DNA from: Persicaria tinctoria
Taxonomy: Eukaryota; Streptophyta; Magnoliopsida; Caryophyllales; Polygonaceae
Assembly: GCA_037127255.1 (NCBI GenBank)
Contig: JBANSL010000013.1
Coordinates: 30,348,188-30,412,187 of the forward strand
Direction: 5' to 3'
Length of the DNA: 64,000 nt
Under the pieces are notes generated by a model. The model was given only the letters and a program-made list of their open reading frames with translations, searched no databases and was not told where the DNA came from. The position numbers and the translations under genes are program-made. Shown here one piece after another: positions 61,640-64,000 of this stretch (positions within the stretch are counted from its first letter, which is position 1; the number at the start of each line of letters is the position of its first letter).

Positions 61640-62249
61640 TGTAATCAGTAAAGATTGAGGACGATAACATTACGCAATCCCCAAGATATATAACAAATTG
61701 TCGCTTGGTTCTTTTGTTGGTCATATTATCCAGAGCAATTTTGTCAGTCCATCCTCCGATAGTCCCAGAAGCTAGGCGATGGATCTCGAAATGAGAACAG
61801 AGGATGGAGTTGTAGTAGGATCCGAGATCATATTCCATCCGTATTGTGTTATGAATATAGCAATCAGCTATCCGATGTGCCCAATACATGGCTTCATGTA
61901 TTAATTTGTATATGGTGTATTTGGATAGGTTTCCTTTGACCTTAGCTTTGCCTAGTTTATTATCTTCACAACCTATCTTTTTTCCTCTATGGGGGTTTTC
62001 TTGGTTGATGTATCTTTCTTGCAATCGGGCTTTGTATTTCGCCCCGTTGAAGGGAAGCTTAGTCCCTCCCACAGGTTGTTTAGAAGATGAGGTGGTTCCC
62101 TCGTCCGCAGGGCCTGGTACCCCTTTGGACTCGTGTTTGGAAGATGCTGGATTGCTACCCTTATTCGTGAGTTTCTGGGTTTGAGAAGCAAGGGGAAAAG
62201 AATCAGCCTCCCACTCAAAACCAATGTTTAATTTTTGCTTATCCACCAT
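61629..62249 (-). CDS. LINE ORF1, atypical
   Basis: A 206-codon frame starting MVDKQKLNIGFEWEADSF. It stays open further upstream to 62951, but that part lies in the leader and beyond the element end, so the inner Met is chosen. The N-terminal half is polar and S/K/G-rich (residues ~25-80). The C-terminal half (ALQERY-like KARLQERYINQ, YKLIHEAMYWAHRIADCY) may be helical. There is no CCHC knuckle or obvious RRM, unlike most plant L1 ORF1 proteins. It should be the RNA-binding chaperone of the element by position only. Its TAG overlaps the ORF2 ATG by 11 bases. Confidence 0.65.
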   Translation of the reverse strand: MVDKQKLNIGFEWEADSFPLASQTQKLTNKGSNPASSKHESKGVPGPADEGTTSSSKQPVGGTKLPFNGAKYKARLQERYINQENPHRGKKIGCEDNKLGKAKVKGNLSKYTIYKLIHEAMYWAHRIADCYIHNTIRMEYDLGSYYNSILCSHFEIHRLASGTIGGWTDKIALDNMTNKRTKRQFVIYLGDCVMLSSSIFTDYNES

Positions 62250-62882
62250 TTTGAAGAGAGTCGAAGACAGAACATGAAGAAGAGGGAGATTACCGATTCG
62301 AGCAGCAGAGCTGTTGTGTAGATGTGAGAATGAAGCGAACTCACCGACAACCGACACAAATAACCAGCAGACAGCCGACGTGACCCGAGGAGAGGAAACG
62401 TGCACATAGCATGACAATCGATTGAGAACCCGGATACCAACCTGCTCTGAATATGGCCAAGCCGAATTACACCCCCATGTCCAGTTGCTCAAATATGGAG
62501 GCGTCGAATTGAGTACACCCTGAGGGGGAAGACACCAGAAGACAATCCACCACCACCAGAGCCGAAATCTTGTATTTATTCCCCATATAGTTGGAATGAT
62601 TCCATGAATAGAGAGAGACTTGTGGATTTCATCCGTATTGGATTGGACAAACACACACCATTGGAGAAGCGCAGAGATTCCCGAAGCCAACCAGGAACTC
62701 CAAAAAATTGCTTGAACTTCATTAATAAGGATGGATTGAGGATTAGCCCCATATTTTCGGTTGGATTTGAGCATCAGAAGGTGGGATTTGGGGGAGAATG
62801 GTATCCTAGGGTTCTTCGTTTCAGAGAGGGAAGGGGGAGCGAGGTTTTCTCTCATCGGGTCTCTTTTCATACATATATATAC
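62250..62882 (-). other. 5' leader of the LINE
   Basis: About 630 bp between the element's 5' end and ORF1. It should contain the internal pol II promoter. No motif can be named safely. Confidence 0.6.
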
Positions 62883-62900
62883 ATAATAGTATTCTCTATT

Positions 62901-63240
62901 TGAAATGTAATAACTAAACTGCATTTTGTTTATATCTACAATAGTTTTCAACCAATATGTCGATATCGACTATTTTTCTCAAATATTGTTTTTATGTACA
63001 ACTCCACAAGTACTATAGTAGTTTTCAACCGATATAAAGATTTTCACCAATAATGCAAGTTGTTAAATACATCAACACTCGTAAACACCAACGAAAATTA
63101 CACATCAAGCTATATATATATAGGGAAGAGTTAAAATATAAAATATTCTTAGGGTGTAAAATTGCTTAAGGTGTAAAATTTATTTATTTTAATCAAAACG
63201 CGCGCTCCCATCCGGTTTTCAAACGGAGACCACAAGCAAC
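62901..63240. other. Short intergenic stretch
   Basis: AT-rich. Repeats GGGTGTAAAATTGCTTAAGG-like words near 63150-63180, possibly the end of another element. Confidence 0.4.
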
Positions 63241-63700
63241 CAAGAGGGCCTTCTCTCTCGGCCTCCCAAACCCACCTCGAGCCACCTCTGGCCACCAATC
63301 CCTATCTGCACTCGAGCCCACCCCTGTGCGCACCCCCGAGCCCAGACGTGGCCTGGTTCGAGCCACCTCCTGCCCCAACGCGCCCACCTGGAGCGCTGCC
63401 TAGTCGAGCCACCAGCAGCGCTTCTCTCTCGGCCTCCCACACCCACATCGAGCCACCTACGGCCACCAACCCCTAGACACTCGAGCCCACCCTTGTGCAC
63501 ACCCACGAGCCCTGACGTAGCCCTGTTCGAGCAACCTGCTACCCCGACGCGCCCACCTCGATCAGCCCTGCATAGTCGAGCCACCAGCAGCCTCTCTCCT
63601 CGCTCTCCACGCCACCAACGAGCCACCTCCGACCACCAGCAACCACCTGCTTGAACCACCTCCCTCAGGCGCACCCCCTCGAGACCTGAACCCCCTTGGT
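63241..63700. repeat. GC-rich tandem repeat, ~171-bp unit, nearly three copies
   Basis: TTCTCTCTCGGCCTCCC recurs at 63251 and 63422, with a diverged copy near 63593. Between them CTCGAGCCACCT, CACTCGAGCCCACCC and CGCGCCCACCT words keep register. Because 171 is a multiple of three, long open frames appear on the - strand, but nothing supports a protein. Confidence 0.8.
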
Positions 63701-64000
63701 TCGTGCCCAGCCGAGCTCACACTGAGCCCATCTCCCCCCATAGTCTTATTCGACATTTTTGGCTCGAAACCATTCGAAATCCTAATTTTTATCCTTGTTT
63801 CAACTCGAATTCGGTATGATTTCTAACCCTAAACTTGTTTATTATAATTATTTAGATTGTTTGAATGATTTAGGTTGAGATTGAAAACCTAGGGTTTGAT
63901 TTAGGAGCGGAATTTGGGGTTTTTTTGCCAAAAGCCAAATTGATTAAAATTGATGATATGGTTGTGTTGTTGGGTTGATTTTGAGATAATTTCATGTTCA
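63701..64000. other. Unassigned right edge
   Basis: Moves from the GC-rich repeat into AT-rich sequence with AACCTAGGGTTTGA-type leader words. No exon is recognised within the window. Confidence 0.4.

Larger units (their letters stand above)
57464..62900 (-). mobile_element. Full-length L1-type LINE with 18-bp target duplication
   Basis: ATAATAGTATTCTCTATT occurs at 57464-57481 and 62883-62900. Next to the left copy is the poly(A) tail (read as T-rich sequence at 57482-57510 on the + strand). The element between them has a leader, ORF1 and ORF2 with endonuclease, RT, zinc and RNase H domains, all on the - strand. Structure and target duplication show a complete retrotransposition event. Numerous stops in ORF2 mean it is no longer autonomous. 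Confidence 0.95.

Noticed and set aside
61629..62951. A 440-residue LINE ORF1
   Set aside because: The upstream half lies in the leader and even crosses the element's 5' end at 62882; the inner Met at 62249 is more sensible.
63193..63756. Gly/Arg-rich - strand protein of ~150 residues
   Set aside because: It follows the 171-bp tandem repeat, has no good start context, and matches no known family.

Overview
The window is a gene-poor, transposon-dense stretch of plant nuclear DNA, very probably from a eudicot. The signs are GT-AG introns, a plant ALG1/TURAN-type gene, Ty1/Copia and Ty3/Gypsy LTR elements, L1-type LINEs with a C-terminal RNase H, a MULE carrying a DUF1985/Ulp1-like gene, Stowaway- and hAT-type MITEs, and a Helitron. 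The only convincing host gene is the 3' part of a beta-1,4-mannosyltransferase (ALG1) gene at the left edge (329-2609, + strand).

Layout. 1-3.2 kb: ALG1 exons and 3' flank. 3.2-4.2 kb: small hAT-like element. 4.6-15.0 kb: a decayed LINE (+) split by an 8.3-kb gag-only Gypsy element (-) with 1848-bp LTRs, an intact 956-codon gag-protease ORF and a 5-bp target duplication. 15.8-20.5 kb: a complete but mutated Copia element (-). 22.1-31.2 kb: a large MULE with a disrupted mudrA-type transposase (-) converging on a captured, multi-exon DUF1985/Ulp1-like gene (+). 33.4-36.5 kb: SINE remnant and a Copia element lacking protease and integrase. 38.3-41.7 kb: non-autonomous MULE, Stowaway MITE, hAT MITE with a tRNA-like insert, and another small element. 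42.6-46.6 kb: a third Copia wreck. 46.7-47.8 kb: an almost complete palindrome (foldback MULE-like). 49.2-53.1 kb: two LTRs around only 138 bp, the second LTR split by a Helitron with tandem 5' ends. 53.8-57.3 kb: a possible promoter/first exon, then TGCTGAAA-rich and 32-bp repeat regions and a second hAT-like element. 57.5-62.9 kb: a full-length LINE (-) with an 18-bp target duplication. 63.2-63.7 kb: a 171-bp GC-rich tandem repeat.

Nothing here forms a host pathway; the content is mobile elements and their nesting order. The recurring oddity is that several unrelated elements are each saturated with their own short motif: TCGATCTCGA in the Gypsy, TGTCATGT and TGTCCAGT in the large MULE, TGACAGGAT in the small MULE, AAACCGCG in the palindrome, and TGCTGAAA around 55.4-56.1 kb. 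In two cases the motif also enters coding sequence in frame. I regard this, together with the MULE-borne protease-like gene and its serial in-phase exon cassettes, as the most interesting content.
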